From contig NZ_NMQZ01000001.1 of assembly GCF_002864685.1 (NCBI RefSeq), positions 275,020 to 339,019 on the forward strand: DNA of 64,000 nucleotides, written 5' to 3'. This DNA comes from Alloalcanivorax mobilis. Lineage in GTDB: Bacteria > Pseudomonadota > Gammaproteobacteria > Pseudomonadales > Alcanivoracaceae. The notes under the pieces are model-generated. The model made no database searches. It worked only from the letters and a program-made list of their open reading frames with translations, and was not told the DNA's origin. This document shows positions 63,897 to 64,000 of this stretch, in pieces. A program made the translations under genes and the position numbers. Position 1 is the stretch's first letter. The number at the start of each line of letters is the position of its first letter.

Positions 63897-64000
63897 TCAT
63901 CACGGATTAGCGGGAAGCTTCTTTTGGCTCGCGCTTGGGCCGCTCCATTGAGGACGCGGGACAAGGACGGTGCCTTCCGGGACCGCTCAAGCCCCGCGAG
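63897..64000. repeat. Partial second copy of the 54.4-kb inverted-repeat element
   Basis: TTCATCACGGATTAGCGGGAA (63897-63917) matches the left end of the 54392 element, and GGTGCCTTCCGGGACCGCTC (63969-63988) matches its internal block with one change. The blocks are about 10 bp further apart here. As at 54.4 kb, it starts a few bases after a terminator T run. The copy is cut by the end of the window. Confidence 0.65.

Overview
This is about 64 kb of high-GC gammaproteobacterial chromosome. Gene content and order (rubredoxin reductase at the left edge; znu-thrB-polA; engB-cytochrome c5-cytochrome c4-dsbA-exonuclease/phosphatase protein; a six-gene Mrp antiporter operon) suggest a marine hydrocarbon degrader of the Alcanivorax/Alloalcanivorax type, related to Pseudomonas. 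The genus is an inference from protein style and synteny, not from a database search.

Layout. 1-3.6 kb: truncated rubredoxin reductase, an SCP2-like protein, a lipoprotein and a MATE exporter. 3.6-6.2 kb: zinc uptake genes znuB-znuC and divergent znuA with a Zur-like operator. 6.3-13.7 kb: cellulase-like protein, homoserine kinase, an HSL-type esterase, an intact IS3-family element, and polA. 13.7-17.1 kb: tpm, a DUF4160/DUF2442 pair in which DUF4160 is broken by an amber codon, a DUF3775 protein, and a hipBA toxin-antitoxin module with three operator copies. 17.1-27.2 kb: SDR, peroxiredoxin, GST, a large repeat-rich lipoprotein, a transaminase/TPP-enzyme pair, and an ABC-2 exporter behind a SoxR box. 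27.3-36.4 kb: SoxR, hemerythrin, split LigD (PE and Pol as separate proteins), HAD, TerC, SDR, amidase, and a TetR/SDR divergent pair. 36.6-42.8 kb: a valine-type catabolic operon (GntP-family permease, mmsA, acyl-CoA dehydrogenase, mmsB) with a divergent AraC regulator. 42.8-46 kb: DUF2868/DUF3482 GTPase pair and a Kazal-like lipoprotein. 46.4-52.1 kb: mrpA(B)CDEFG. 52.1-64 kb: a predicted structured small RNA, engB, cytochromes c5 and c4, dsbA, and then housekeeping and oxidative-stress genes (dgt, DJ-1/PfpI, glutathione peroxidase, TonB receptor, TrhA, Dps, Prx-Grx hybrid).

Main points. (1) Between mrpG and engB lies a roughly 150-nt predicted sRNA. It has three hairpins, each showing a C-run in its loop, an ECF-like promoter and a Rho-independent terminator. 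It sits beside engB, the position of Spot 42 in E. coli and ErsA in Pseudomonas, although polA is here separated from engB by about 39 kb. (2) Several intergenic sites carry inverted pairs of tandem heptamers: same architecture, different heptamer at each site. One is interrupted by the IS3 element and one encodes the C-terminus of the MATE protein. (3) A non-coding element bounded by inverted repeats at 54.4 kb has a second partial copy at the right edge of the window. (4) The 669-residue lipoprotein has Cys-hairpin repeats and ten related PVLGDL-type helices, most about 40 residues apart.
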